Part shown: positions 8,089 through 16,952 of the stretch, piece by piece
How positions within the stretch are numbered: position 1 is the stretch's first letter
Layout of the letters: each line of letters opens with the position of its first letter
Origin: Algoriphagus aestuariicola
Lineage (GTDB): Bacteria > Bacteroidota > Bacteroidia > Cytophagales > Cyclobacteriaceae
Length of the DNA: 64,000 nucleotides
Assembly: GCF_017254835.1 (NCBI RefSeq)
Contig: NZ_JAFKCW010000001.1
Span: 558,001 to 622,000 of the forward strand
Direction of reading: 5' to 3'
The notes under the pieces: model-generated
Databases searched by the model: none
The model's input: only the letters and a program-made list of their open reading frames with translations
Told to the model about the DNA's origin: nothing
Program-made: the position numbers and the translations under genes

Positions 8089-8718
8089 TTGAATCGAAAA
8101 AAAATTTACCTGGTAAGACACGGACAAACCGATTTTAATCTTCAGGGGGTGGTGCAGGGCAGTGGCATAGACGCACCGATCAACGAAACCGGCCTCGCCC
8201 AGGCCAAGGCATTTTTTGAGGCCTACAAGGATACCCATTTTGATCAAGCCTATCACACGGCTTTGATCCGAACTCGACAGTCCATCCAGCAGTTTATTGA
8301 TCTGGGTATTCCTAGCCAAGCTTTGCCTGAATTGAATGAGATTTCGTGGGGGGACTACGAGGGCACTCCTATGACTCCTGAAGAGGGAGAATATTACCGC
8401 CATATGCTACATCAGTGGCAACAGGGAAATCTGGACTATGCCATTGCCGGTGGCGAAAGTCCGAACGTAGTGGCAACCAGAATGAGAAAGGGGATAGAGA
8501 AAATCCTGACTGGCCCAGGGGAGACGATTTTGGTCTGTATGCACGGACGGGCGATGAGAATTTTCCTGAGTCTGATCCTGAACTATGACATGCGTCTGAT
8601 GGATCAGTTTGAGCACAATAACCTATGCCTCTATGTCTTGGAACAGTTGCCCGATGATACTTTCGTGGTTAGGAAATTCAATGACCAGACGCACCTCGCT
8701 GCTCTGAGTCAGCTTTGA
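8089..8718 (+). CDS. Histidine phosphatase family protein (phosphoglycerate mutase-like)
   Basis: A 209-residue branch-1 histidine phosphatase. The phospho-accepting His is in LVRHGQTDFN near residue 9, the EISWGDYEG segment carries the conserved acidic residues, and CMHGRAMRIF supplies the second His. The start is TTG at 8089; there is no ATG between the upstream region and the RHG motif, so an unusual start is required. The 3' end overlaps the convergent gene by 41 bp. The substrate is unknown. Confidence 0.85.
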   Translation: MNRKKIYLVRHGQTDFNLQGVVQGSGIDAPINETGLAQAKAFFEAYKDTHFDQAYHTALIRTRQSIQQFIDLGIPSQALPELNEISWGDYEGTPMTPEEGEYYRHMLHQWQQGNLDYAIAGGESPNVVATRMRKGIEKILTGPGETILVCMHGRAMRIFLSLILNYDMRLMDQFEHNNLCLYVLEQLPDDTFVVRKFNDQTHLAALSQL

Positions 8719-9118
8719 GTGCTTTTGCTGCCTTCTTCTTGGCTATTAAGCTTTCCTCATACATCGCCAAGTATTGCTGATGAAGGGCTTGGTTTTCGGT
8801 AAGGTCAAAAAGGCGAAATGCAATTTGTTGAAGCTGGACTCGCTGCCCATTTTCAAGTTCAATCAAAAATTCTCCCAAAAAACACGCGTCGAAATCGCAG
8901 GAAGGGACCTCGATAAGCAAAGCCAACTCGGAATTTCCTGTATAGTGTTTGGTGTCGAATGCAGTGGCGAAGTGGGACTCAATATCCCTGATATTGGTTT
9001 TCAATTCTTTCAATTCCTTGCTCTTGAAGAGCACCAGAAAGGTCTTGGACTCGGGATCATTCGCAAATGCCGAGCTGAAGCTAATCAGAAACAAAAGAAG
9101 AAATGCCAATCTTTTCAT
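8678..9118 (-). CDS. Small exported protein of unknown function
   Basis: A 146-residue protein starting with a signal peptide (MKRLAFLLLFLISFSSAFA). The mature part has no family I recognise; it contains a Cys pair in EVPSCDFDACFLGEF and ends in a Lys/Ala-rich helical tail. The frame is open upstream, but the ATG at 9118 gives the signal peptide and lies beyond the terminator of the preceding gene. The C-terminal 13 codons overlap the convergent phosphatase gene. Confidence 0.7.
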   Translation of the reverse strand: MKRLAFLLLFLISFSSAFANDPESKTFLVLFKSKELKELKTNIRDIESHFATAFDTKHYTGNSELALLIEVPSCDFDACFLGEFLIELENGQRVQLQQIAFRLFDLTENQALHQQYLAMYEESLIAKKKAAKALKADSEQRGASGH

Positions 9119-9170
9119 CGTCAACAATATAGTGGAATTAATTTCCTTATTGCAAGTGGCATGCCGATAA

Positions 9171-9204
9171 AAAAAATCCCTGAAGGGTCGCCTCAGGGAT
9201 TTTT
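9171..9204 (-). terminator. Intrinsic terminator after the zinc-ribbon gene
   Basis: A stem of about 12 bp (AAAATCCCTGA with TCAGGGATTTT) and a 9-nt loop is followed by a T-run on the minus strand, 18 bp after the stop at 9222. Confidence 0.75.
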
Positions 9205-9221
9205 CTATGGAAGGGAGAATA

Positions 9222-9992
9222 TTACGCTTTCGCTGTCCTCTTTTTGGTTTTTGCGCCCTCTTCTTCGATCTCATCTTCGACTCCGGCGAGGATTCTTCCG
9301 CAGTGTTCGCAGACGATCAATTTTTTCTTTTCACGAATATCAGCCTGTCTTTGTGGCGGAACGGTGTTGAAGCAACCTCCGCAAGCGCCTCTTTTTACCA
9401 TTACTACCGCCAGGCCGTTTTTGGCATTTGCGCGGATCTTGGTGTAAGATTTAGCAAGTCTGTCTTCTACTTTTTTGATGGCTTTGTCACGCTCAGATTG
9501 GAGCTTTGACTCTTCTGACTCGCTCTCGGCAACGATAGTGTCCAGTTCGTCTTTCTTCAAATCCAGATCCTTCTGACGGTCTTTCATCAAGTTGCTCAAC
9601 TCTTCCAAATCGGCCTTTTTCTGCTCGATCTTCACTCCGGATTCAGCAATTTTCTTTTTCGAAACCTGGATTTCCAAATCTTGAAGTTCCAATTCCTTGG
9701 TGATGGCATCGTACTCACGGTTGTTTCGTACGTTCATCTGCTGCTCTTGGTACTTCTTGATCAGCTTTTCGGATTCCTTGATGTTTTCCTTAAACCGCTT
9801 GATGTCGTCTTCGAAAGATTCGATGTCGTTTTGGAATTTTTCGAGTCGTGTTTCGTAGCCTGCTATCTCATCTTCGAGGTCTTGTACTTCCTCAGGAAGC
9901 GCTCCTCTTACTTTTACGATGGCATCTAGTCTTGAATCTATAAGTTGAAGGTTGTAGATAGCTTCTAGTTTTTGTGCTACTGTACTTTCCAT
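9222..9992 (-). CDS. Coiled-coil protein with C-terminal C4 zinc ribbon (CT398/CdsZ-like)
   Basis: A 256-residue protein. Residues 1-190 are a long charged coiled-coil hairpin (repeated E/K/L heptads). The C-terminal zinc ribbon has two CxxC pairs, CGGC and CEHC, about 21 residues apart, after the helix KRGACGGCFNTVPPQ. A short Lys/Thr-rich tail follows. The family (DUF164/zf-RING_7) is widespread and poorly understood. It lies 3 bp after the Nif3-like gene, a pairing that is common in bacteria, so the two are probably co-transcribed. Confidence 0.85.
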   Translation of the reverse strand: MESTVAQKLEAIYNLQLIDSRLDAIVKVRGALPEEVQDLEDEIAGYETRLEKFQNDIESFEDDIKRFKENIKESEKLIKKYQEQQMNVRNNREYDAITKELELQDLEIQVSKKKIAESGVKIEQKKADLEELSNLMKDRQKDLDLKKDELDTIVAESESEESKLQSERDKAIKKVEDRLAKSYTKIRANAKNGLAVVMVKRGACGGCFNTVPPQRQADIREKKKLIVCEHCGRILAGVEDEIEEEGAKTKKRTAKA

Positions 9993-9995
9993 GTA

Positions 9996-11096
9996 CTATC
10001 GGTAGGATGTGGGATTAGTAACTACTTTTGTCAAATAGAGTGCAATATTAGGGAAATTTTGTGACAAAAACTCCCCGAGTAATTCTTTTGTGAAAATTTC
10101 ACTTTCGTAATGGCCTATGTCACAAAGTATCAACTGCCCCTCTGCATCGAAAAATTCGTGGTATTTGACGTCTGAGGTCACAAACGCATCGGCCCCGGCA
10201 CGCTTGGCGTCCGAAAGCAGAAAGATCCCAGCACCCCCGCACACTGCCACTTTGCTGACTTTTTTTCCTCTCAGGGCGGTGTGCTTGATCGTGCCGAGAT
10301 TCATTTTTTCCTTTAAATAGTCCAAAAAGTCAAGCTCGTCCATTGGGCTTTCCAGCAGTCCCACCATACCCGCTCCGACCTCCTGGTTTTCATTTTCCAA
10401 AGCGGACAGGTAATAGGCAACTTCCTCGTAAGGATGCGCTCTTTTCATCGCGCTGATGACTTGCCTGCTCAAAAAAGAAGGTAAAATCACTTCTATTCGG
10501 ATTTCTTTTTCGGATTGGGGAATACCGCGCTCGCCTAGGTGTGGATTTGCTTGCTCAGATGGGGTAAAAGTTCCCACTCCTTCCAATTGGAAAGAACAGT
10601 CTTTGTATTCTCCAATCTGCCCCGCACCAGCTGAAAAGACTGCGGAAAGGACAGCGTCTTTGTTTTTCGGTGGGACGAAAAAGACCAGTTTGTTGAGTAT
10701 CTGTTTTTTCGGTTGGAGGATCTTCGTTTGACTGAGGCCTAAACGATCGCAGATCCGCTTATTGACACCGGTCGCGACGTGATCAAGATTTGTGTGTATG
10801 GCATAGATCGCAATGTCGTTTTTGATAGCCTTGATCACGGTTCTTTCCACGTAGTTGCGTCCGGTGAGGCTCTTCATTCCTTTGAAAACGATGGGGTGGT
10901 GCGCGACGATAAGATTGGCTCCAAGTGCGATCGCTTCTTCGACGACCGCTTCCGTGCAATCCAGGCTGCAGAGGATTCCGCTGACGGTTGCGCTCCTTTC
11001 CCCGCAGATTAAGGTAGCGTTGTCATAGCTTTCCTGATAGGCTAGGGGTGCCAGCGCCTCCAGACAAGAAATCACATCCTGAATCCTGTATCCCAT
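9996..11096 (-). CDS. Nif3-like dinuclear metal-centre hexameric protein
   Basis: A 366-residue YbgI/Nif3 family protein with the insert domain seen in the longer members. The metal-binding motifs are ANLIVAHHPIVFKG, AIYAIHTNLD and, near the C-terminus, DIGHYESEIFTKE. The exact reaction is unsettled, though a GTP cyclohydrolase-like or phosphatase role has been proposed for relatives. The frame is open upstream to 11168; the ATG at 11096 gives the normal N-terminus (YRIQDVISCLEALAP). The start region is only 41 bp from divergent lpxK. Confidence 0.9.
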   Translation of the reverse strand: MGYRIQDVISCLEALAPLAYQESYDNATLICGERSATVSGILCSLDCTEAVVEEAIALGANLIVAHHPIVFKGMKSLTGRNYVERTVIKAIKNDIAIYAIHTNLDHVATGVNKRICDRLGLSQTKILQPKKQILNKLVFFVPPKNKDAVLSAVFSAGAGQIGEYKDCSFQLEGVGTFTPSEQANPHLGERGIPQSEKEIRIEVILPSFLSRQVISAMKRAHPYEEVAYYLSALENENQEVGAGMVGLLESPMDELDFLDYLKEKMNLGTIKHTALRGKKVSKVAVCGGAGIFLLSDAKRAGADAFVTSDVKYHEFFDAEGQLILCDIGHYESEIFTKELLGEFLSQNFPNIALYLTKVVTNPTSYR

Positions 11097-11116
11097 AATT
11101 TTTCTTTTTCTTTGGT

Positions 11117-11124
11117 CAAAAATA
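11117..11124 (-). promoter_or_regulatory. Candidate -7 box of the Nif3/zinc-ribbon operon
   Basis: The minus strand reads TATTTTTG, a perfect TAnnTTTG, 20 bp before the Nif3 ATG in the short divergent gap. No matching -33 box was found. Confidence 0.35.
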
Positions 11125-11137
11125 GTAAATCCTGCCA

Positions 11138-12184
11138 ATGCCTTGGTATGCCTTTCTGCTTGCTCCATTTGCGCTGATTTTTCGGATAGTCACCGGCATT
11201 CGTAATTTTTTGTACGATCACGGCTTCTTCAAGAGTTCAAGAGCACCTATTCCCACCCTCGTCGTCGGTAACATCAGTGTAGGCGGTACGGGCAAGACGC
11301 CCATGGTGGAGTTTTTGATTCGCCATCTGATAGGTGATGTCTCCTTGGCATGCCTTAGTAGGGGCTATGGCAGGCAAACCAAAGGGTTTCTCAAGGCTAG
11401 TCTGGACAGCAACGCCTCCGATATAGGGGATGAACCCCTTCAGATATTTCAGAAATTCGGTGGAAAGGTGCCGGTGTTTGTGGGGGAGGATCGGCTAGCA
11501 GCATTGAAGAAGATGGCTGTGGGCTCTCCCGGATTTCAACTGGCGGTATTGGACGACGCTTTTCAACACCGAAGACTAAAAGGAGATGTCTATATGCTGT
11601 TGACTCCTTTTTCAAAGCCCTTTTTTCAGGATTTCATCATGCCGGTAGGTCGGCTTAGGGAGAGTAGGTCTGGAGCCAAAAGAGCGGATTTGGTCGTGGT
11701 GACCAAATGTCCCGAGGAGATTTCTTCCAGGGCAAAGGCGGAGATAAAGCGAGGCCTTAACCGTTATTTGGACCGGAACGTGCCTGTTTTGTTCTCAAAA
11801 ATCGCCTATGGATCCGTCTATCCGGTCGGTCATACGCATCCCTTTTCCGGAGCGGTGATCCTGCTTTCCGGGCTGGCCGACGAGTGGCTTTTTGTCAGCT
11901 ACTGCAGGGAAAAGTTTACTGTGCTGGAAGAGCTCGCCTTTCCGGACCACCATGATTATGGAAATACGGAACTTGAGAAAATCGCAAGTCTTGCAAAAAA
12001 ACATTCGGCCCAAAGTCCCGTTCTGTTGACTACAGAAAAGGATGCCGTCAAACTTAATTCTTTCGCAAATCAGGGTTTTTTGGGGGAAATTCCGATTTTT
12101 GCCCTGCCTGTGGAGGCAAGATTTGAACCAGAAGACAAGCAAATGCTCCTGAGCTATATCCGCGAAAAATTCAGAAAAAAGTGA
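11138..12184 (+). CDS. lpxK: Tetraacyldisaccharide 4'-kinase
   Basis: A 348-residue inner-membrane enzyme that phosphorylates the lipid A disaccharide precursor at the 4' position. It has an N-terminal hydrophobic anchor (AFLLAPFALIFRIVTGI), the Walker-type loop VGNISVGGTGKTPMVEFL, CLSRGYGR and VLDDAFQHRRL (the conserved DDxxQ/H). The length is normal for the family. The stop overlaps the GTG of the porin gene as GTGA. Confidence 0.93.
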   Translation: MPWYAFLLAPFALIFRIVTGIRNFLYDHGFFKSSRAPIPTLVVGNISVGGTGKTPMVEFLIRHLIGDVSLACLSRGYGRQTKGFLKASLDSNASDIGDEPLQIFQKFGGKVPVFVGEDRLAALKKMAVGSPGFQLAVLDDAFQHRRLKGDVYMLLTPFSKPFFQDFIMPVGRLRESRSGAKRADLVVVTKCPEEISSRAKAEIKRGLNRYLDRNVPVLFSKIAYGSVYPVGHTHPFSGAVILLSGLADEWLFVSYCREKFTVLEELAFPDHHDYGNTELEKIASLAKKHSAQSPVLLTTEKDAVKLNSFANQGFLGEIPIFALPVEARFEPEDKQMLLSYIREKFRKK

Positions 12185-14130
12185 TCAGAAGAGGTTTAGT
12201 TTTCGGGATTTTATTCGGGTTGCTGACGGTTCAGATGCTTTTTGCACAGCGACCTATCCCGAGAGGGCAGACGAACAATGGGACGGGCCAAGCCGAAAGG
12301 CAGGGAGCAGATCCTGAAGAAGAGGAGGTCTCGGACGGACGCAGACCGCTTTTGGACGACAGCACCCGGCAGGTTTACGGACCCAAAACCTCTCTTTTCT
12401 ACTTTGAAAGGGACTTAAAGCGAAATCGGCTACAGCTCTACGAGCAAGATACTTCCCTTACGAATTTTCACAACTACGATCCGGTAGCCAAAGGGGGCTG
12501 GAAATACCAGGACTTGGGAAATATCGGAAGCGCAGCGAAGCCCGTTTTCTACGAAATACCAGAGGTCATCGGCCTTCGATCCGGATTCCAAGCCTATGAT
12601 CTCTACTATCACGATCCGGCAAAGCGGAGGTATTTTGACACCAAATCTCCTTTTACCGAGATGTCGGCTTTTTTTGGCGGGGGCAATCGAAACATGTTGG
12701 ACATCGCTTTTGCCCGAAATATCAACCCGAGGTGGAATGTCGGTTTTGAACTGCATACCGAGCGTATCAGAAAAACCCTCAACCCAGTTCAGCGAGATGA
12801 CCACATGGCTGAGCAGAATGCCTACACCTTTCACACCAACTATCGCTCTGAGAATGGAAAGTACTGGCTCCTGGGGGGCTTTTCCAGGATGCGGCATGTG
12901 GTGTATGAGATCGGGGGGATCATTCCTCCAGAAGTAGACTCTACTTCTCTCTATTTTACTTATGAAGACGCCAAAGTCTGGCTTCACAACTCCAGAGCGA
13001 GGGACCTAAGGCAAGATTACCATATCTATCATGAGTATAAGCTGGGCAATGGACTCCAGATCTATCATACCTTTGATAACCGAAACCAAAACGTAGTCTT
13101 CGGATCGGACCTCACTACTAGTGATTCTTTGTTTTTTAATCAAGAGAGGCTAAATGCTCAGGAGGATACCACTCGAAACGAGAGTGACTTTGCAGAGTGG
13201 AAAAATGAATTTGGCGTCAAGGGTTCTTACAAGGGTTTTTACTACAATGCGTTCACTCGGGTCAGAAACGGACGCATGGAAAGTCCTTTTTTTCCCGATA
13301 AAAGGGAGACATTTAACGAAGTCTTTATCGGAGGGGAGCTGATTGGCAAAATCTCGGACAGGTGGTCTCTCAGCGCTGATGGAGAATATTTGATTCCTGG
13401 GGCCTTTCGTATCCATGGGCTTTTTGTGTCGCCGTGGCTGGAATTAGAATATACCAAGGCGCTCTACAAGCCGACCTCCCAGCAGCAGATCTATTACGGC
13501 AACCATTATCGTTGGGAAAATAACTTTGACAACATCGGAGTCGACCAGATCAAGGGCCGGATCAAGTTGGACTTCAATAAAATAAGTCTTAGACCCAATC
13601 TGACGATCAATCGGGTGAATAACTACGTGTATTTCAACGAGGACAGAATCGCGACCCAGGCTAGTGGCGAAGCCTATATGCTCATGCCAGGTTTGATTGC
13701 CAATTTCCAGATTGGAAAGAAATTCCGTTGGGATTCCGAGGTGATATTTACTGAGATTTCGGGAGAGGGTGCGGACAATTTCCGCATCCCACAGCTTTAT
13801 GCCAATACCCGGTTTTACTTCGATAGCCCGATGTTCAATGAAAACGTGTTCGTACAATTGGGCATCGATGTCAGATATAAGTCCTCTTATTACGCGGAGG
13901 CTTACAATCCTTCTTTCCAGCAGTATTATCTGCAGAATACCTTTGAAGTTTATGCCTACCCGGTGGCGGACCTCTTTCTTGATTTCCGCATCAACCGAAC
14001 CCGCGTGTTGTTCAAATACAACCACCTGAATGCAGGTCTGATGGAGCAGGAGGGCTATTTTGTCACGCCTGACTATACCGGATATAGGTCCTTTCTGGAT
14101 TTGGGAATTACCTGGTATTTGTTTGATTGA
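12181..14130 (+). CDS. Putative porin / outer-membrane beta-barrel protein
   Basis: A 649-residue protein with a signal peptide (MIRRGLVFGILFGLLTVQMLFA, then Q). The rest is aromatic- and polar-rich with alternating beta-strand patterns and the family-typical stretch TEMSAFFGGGNRN, as in the Bacteroidota putative porin family. It ends in the aromatic YLFD, typical of a barrel C-terminus. The start is GTG inside the end of lpxK (GTGA overlap). The transported solute is unknown; linkage to lipid A synthesis fits an outer-membrane location. Confidence 0.8.
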   Translation: MIRRGLVFGILFGLLTVQMLFAQRPIPRGQTNNGTGQAERQGADPEEEEVSDGRRPLLDDSTRQVYGPKTSLFYFERDLKRNRLQLYEQDTSLTNFHNYDPVAKGGWKYQDLGNIGSAAKPVFYEIPEVIGLRSGFQAYDLYYHDPAKRRYFDTKSPFTEMSAFFGGGNRNMLDIAFARNINPRWNVGFELHTERIRKTLNPVQRDDHMAEQNAYTFHTNYRSENGKYWLLGGFSRMRHVVYEIGGIIPPEVDSTSLYFTYEDAKVWLHNSRARDLRQDYHIYHEYKLGNGLQIYHTFDNRNQNVVFGSDLTTSDSLFFNQERLNAQEDTTRNESDFAEWKNEFGVKGSYKGFYYNAFTRVRNGRMESPFFPDKRETFNEVFIGGELIGKISDRWSLSADGEYLIPGAFRIHGLFVSPWLELEYTKALYKPTSQQQIYYGNHYRWENNFDNIGVDQIKGRIKLDFNKISLRPNLTINRVNNYVYFNEDRIATQASGEAYMLMPGLIANFQIGKKFRWDSEVIFTEISGEGADNFRIPQLYANTRFYFDSPMFNENVFVQLGIDVRYKSSYYAEAYNPSFQQYYLQNTFEVYAYPVADLFLDFRINRTRVLFKYNHLNAGLMEQEGYFVTPDYTGYRSFLDLGITWYLFD

Positions 14131-14253
14131 GAAAGAGATTCAAGACGCTAGATTATGAGATAGAGAAGTCGAAAATCAGAAATCTAAAGCCTGAATTTTG
14201 AAATGTACTCCCACAAATTTTCGGTAGCCAATAACCATAACCTAACCAATAAC

Positions 14254-14865
14254 ATGTCTTGGGAAGATAGCACCAGACAAAAAATGCTTCATCTGAAGCT
14301 CCCTACCGACCCGAGATGGGTTGGGATCGCCGAGATGCAAATCGAGGATATCTTGGTAGACCACGCCTATTGTGAGCAGAAGGCTGCTTCCTCTTGCATC
14401 AGTCTGATTCTCCGGTTCAATGATTTGGATGATATCGTGGATACGCTGACCCCGATTGTAGCCGAGGAATGGGGACACTTTGAGCGGGTGCTTGCCCAAC
14501 TGCGGAAGCGGGGAATGAAATTTGGCGCTCCCAGAAAAGACGAGTATGTGATTAAGCTGAATGAATTTGTAAAAAAAGGTGGGAGCCGAATTCAACAGCT
14601 CACCGAGCAACTTTTGCTGAACGCTTTGATCGAAGCACGCAGCTGTGAGCGGTTCAAGCTTTTGTCAAAAAATGTCGCAGATGAGGACCTGCAGAAGTTC
14701 TACTACGAACTGATGATTTCCGAGGCAGGACACTATGTGACCTTCATTGAGCTGGCGAGAAAATATGACGATGTCGAGAAGGTCAACCGACGTTGGCAGG
14801 AATGGCTGGACTACGAATCGGAGGTACTGAAAAAACTGGAAGTCCGGGGTGACCGCATGCATTGA
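14254..14865 (+). CDS. miaE: tRNA-(ms2io6A)-hydroxylase-like di-iron protein
   Basis: A 203-residue ferritin-like four-helix protein. The di-iron ligands fall in the expected pairs: EDILVDHAYCEQKAA, AEEWGHFERV, EARSCERFKLL and SEAGHYVTF. MiaE hydroxylates the isopentenyl group of ms2i6A37 in tRNA. The frame is open upstream to 14203; the ATG at 14254 was chosen because it gives the compact family start SWEDSTRQKMLHLKLPTD. Confidence 0.88.
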   Translation: MSWEDSTRQKMLHLKLPTDPRWVGIAEMQIEDILVDHAYCEQKAASSCISLILRFNDLDDIVDTLTPIVAEEWGHFERVLAQLRKRGMKFGAPRKDEYVIKLNEFVKKGGSRIQQLTEQLLLNALIEARSCERFKLLSKNVADEDLQKFYYELMISEAGHYVTFIELARKYDDVEKVNRRWQEWLDYESEVLKKLEVRGDRMH

Positions 14866-14984
14866 TTGGGACTGCGTTGACTTCATAAAAAATGTCAATC
14901 ATCCACCCAATTATTCCGTATTTGTGTATTATTAATCTGATTTCCTGACGAATTTTTAATTAGCTGTTCCAAAACGAACAATCC

Positions 14985-16229
14985 ATGAATCTGATCGAAA
15001 ATGTCCGCGAGGCACTCAACTCTGTAAAGGTCCATTTACTCCGCACGGTGCTCACCGGGGCGATCATCGCCATAGGGATTTCCTCCCTGGTTGGAATGCT
15101 GACTGCCATTGACGGGATCAAGGCACAGATCGCGGAGAGCTTTGCCGGGTTGGGGGCAAATTCCTTCGAAATCCGCAACCGCGGATTCAGCGGGGGCAGA
15201 GTGGTACAGGAGGGAAAGAAAGAGAAGACCTACCCCAATATCACTTATAGAGAAGCCGCTCAATTTAAGAAGGACTACGGATCGATAGGGATCTCGACGA
15301 TTTTCACCTCGGTCACGGGAATCGCTGAAATTAAAAGAGGATCAAAAAAGACCAACCCAAATACAAGAGTGCGAGGTGCGGATGAAAACTACCTCGCTAT
15401 CAAGGCGGTAAAGCTGGGCAAGGGCCGTAATTTCAGTAATATGGAAGTTCGCTATGGCAACTCGGTGGCTTTGATAGGGAAAGAAATTGAGGAGACGCTT
15501 TTCAACCCAGGCGAAGATCCGATCAACCAGAAAATCACTGTTTTGGGCAGACCCTACACCATCGTGGGTGTCTTGGATAAGCAGGGCGGAGTAGGCCAAG
15601 ACCAAGGTGCCGACCGACAAGTGCTGATCCCAATCGAAAACGCAGCCCGCTTGGACAAAAACGGGAACTTCTATTACCGTATCACTGGGGTGGCTTCCGA
15701 TCCGGGAAAGATCGAATACGAAATGGGCCAGGCCATAGGCATGATGCGAAAGATCCGACAGGATCGGGTCGCGCAGGAGGATTCTTTTGAGCTCACCAAA
15801 AGCGAGTCGGTGGCGGAAAGCCTCGAAGAGGTAGCCGGCTATCTTAGAATAGGTGGTTTCGGGATTGGCTTTATTACCCTTTTGGGAGCGTCCATTGGTT
15901 TGATGAATATCATGTTGGTATCGGTGACGGAGCGAACTCGTGAAATCGGAATCCGAAAAGCTCTTGGCGCTACTCCACTCCGGATCCGTCAGCAGTTTTT
16001 GATCGAAGCCATCGTGATCTGTATACTCGGAGGCATCTTTGGGATGTTGCTGGGCTTGGCGATAGGCAACGTGATTGCCAATTTCATCGGCCCGGGAGGA
16101 TTCCTCGTGCCGTGGGTATGGATGTTTATCTCCTTTTTGATCTGTATCATCGTTGGCCTGATCGCCGGATATATCCCAGCGTTCAAAGCCAGCAAGCTCG
16201 ATCCCATCGAGTCGCTGAGGTACGAGTAG
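14985..16229 (+). CDS. ABC transporter permease, MacB/FtsX type
   Basis: A 414-residue permease with the four-helix FtsX layout: one TM segment near residues 22-44 (LRTVLTGAIIAIGISSLVGM), a large periplasmic MacB-core domain, and three C-terminal TM segments. The signature TERTREIGIRKALGATPLRIR is between the second and third TM. No ATPase gene is adjacent, so its partner must be encoded elsewhere. Its relatives drive efflux or lipoprotein handling by mechanotransmission. Confidence 0.88.
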   Translation: MNLIENVREALNSVKVHLLRTVLTGAIIAIGISSLVGMLTAIDGIKAQIAESFAGLGANSFEIRNRGFSGGRVVQEGKKEKTYPNITYREAAQFKKDYGSIGISTIFTSVTGIAEIKRGSKKTNPNTRVRGADENYLAIKAVKLGKGRNFSNMEVRYGNSVALIGKEIEETLFNPGEDPINQKITVLGRPYTIVGVLDKQGGVGQDQGADRQVLIPIENAARLDKNGNFYYRITGVASDPGKIEYEMGQAIGMMRKIRQDRVAQEDSFELTKSESVAESLEEVAGYLRIGGFGIGFITLLGASIGLMNIMLVSVTERTREIGIRKALGATPLRIRQQFLIEAIVICILGGIFGMLLGLAIGNVIANFIGPGGFLVPWVWMFISFLICIIVGLIAGYIPAFKASKLDPIESLRYE

Positions 16230-16375
16230 GTTTTGAACAATAGTTGATAGTCGATGAACCAAGGCCCGTTAGAATAGAGGGAATCAGAGTTCAGGTACGT
16301 AGTTCAGTCCAATAGACTGAAGAACGCTTTGCGAAGAACCAGTTAGATGGATATCCAAAAAAAGTGATACATGAG

Positions 16376-16399
16376 AAATAGCCGCAATTGCGGCTATTT
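16376..16399 (+). terminator. Perfect palindrome, probable terminator
   Basis: A 24-bp perfect palindrome has arms AAATAGCCGC and GCGGCTATTT around AATT. On the plus strand it is followed by T then GATG. Symmetry means it could act in either direction, but only the plus-strand permease gene is close. Confidence 0.5.
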
Positions 16400-16563
16400 T
16401 GATGTTTAAAAACAAGGAATGCCCATAGCAAACCACGGCTTCGTTCAACACAGTCTAATTCCAATCCGGGATGCCTTCTTCTCACTAGCTCTTTTTTTTG
16501 CGCGGATTGCGTCTAACTCTTTACGTTGACCGCAATGCCGTAAGAACTATTTTTAAATTTTAA

Positions 16564-16597
16564 TACATAGAATTTTGATGTATCATGTTTCTATGTA
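16564..16597 (+). promoter_or_regulatory. Inverted-repeat operator of the PadR gene
   Basis: TACATAGAA (16564-16572) and TTCTATGTA (16589-16597) form a perfect 9-bp inverted repeat, with a second palindrome (TGATGTATCA) in the spacer. It ends 10 bp before the PadR start. PadR proteins commonly bind ATGT/ACAT-type repeats in their own promoters, so autorepression is likely; this is inferred. Confidence 0.6.
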
Positions 16598-16607
16598 AAT
16601 TGGCGTT

Positions 16608-16952
16608 ATGAATTCAACAGAACTGATAAAAGGAACTCTTGCAACCATCCTACTTAAATTACTTGATGAAAATGGGAAAATGTATGGCTATGAGCTAACT
16701 CAAAAAGTAAAGGAACTATCAGACAATAAAATATTAATCAAGGAAGGTTCCCTGTACCCTGCCTTGCACAAGCTTTTGAGTGACGGTCTTGTGGAAGTTG
16801 AGACAGTGAATGTAGGAAAGCGGATTCGAAAATATTATTCTATAACGAAACAGGGACAGGAAAGAAAGATTGCTTTATATAATGAGCTCAGTGAGTTTCT
16901 TAAGACAATTCAGCACATTGTATTTCCTCACCAAAAAGCTTCATTTTTATGA
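16608..16952 (+). CDS. PadR-family transcriptional regulator
   Basis: A 114-residue winged-helix protein: KGTLATILLKLLDENGKMYG, then ILIKEGSLYPALHKLLSDGL, the diagnostic PadR segment, and RKYYSITKQGQE for the wing. Such regulators are usually local repressors of membrane-protein genes. The stop overlaps the start of the next gene (ATGA), so the two are coupled. Codon use is AT-rich compared with the flanks, suggesting that the pair was acquired by transfer. Confidence 0.92.
   Translation: MNSTELIKGTLATILLKLLDENGKMYGYELTQKVKELSDNKILIKEGSLYPALHKLLSDGLVEVETVNVGKRIRKYYSITKQGQERKIALYNELSEFLKTIQHIVFPHQKASFL

Larger units (their letters stand above)
16230..16607. other. Intergenic region between the ABC permease and the PadR gene
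   Basis: No convincing gene lies here. The region holds a short hairpin (TTCAGTC / GACTGAA, 16303-16321), a strong palindrome that may terminate transcription (16376-16399), and an inverted-repeat operator next to the PadR start (16564-16597). Base composition changes to AT-rich toward the right end. Confidence 0.6.

Noticed and set aside
15342-16262. 306-codon ORF antisense to the ABC permease
   Set aside because: Shadow of a clear FtsX-type permease; no domain visible.
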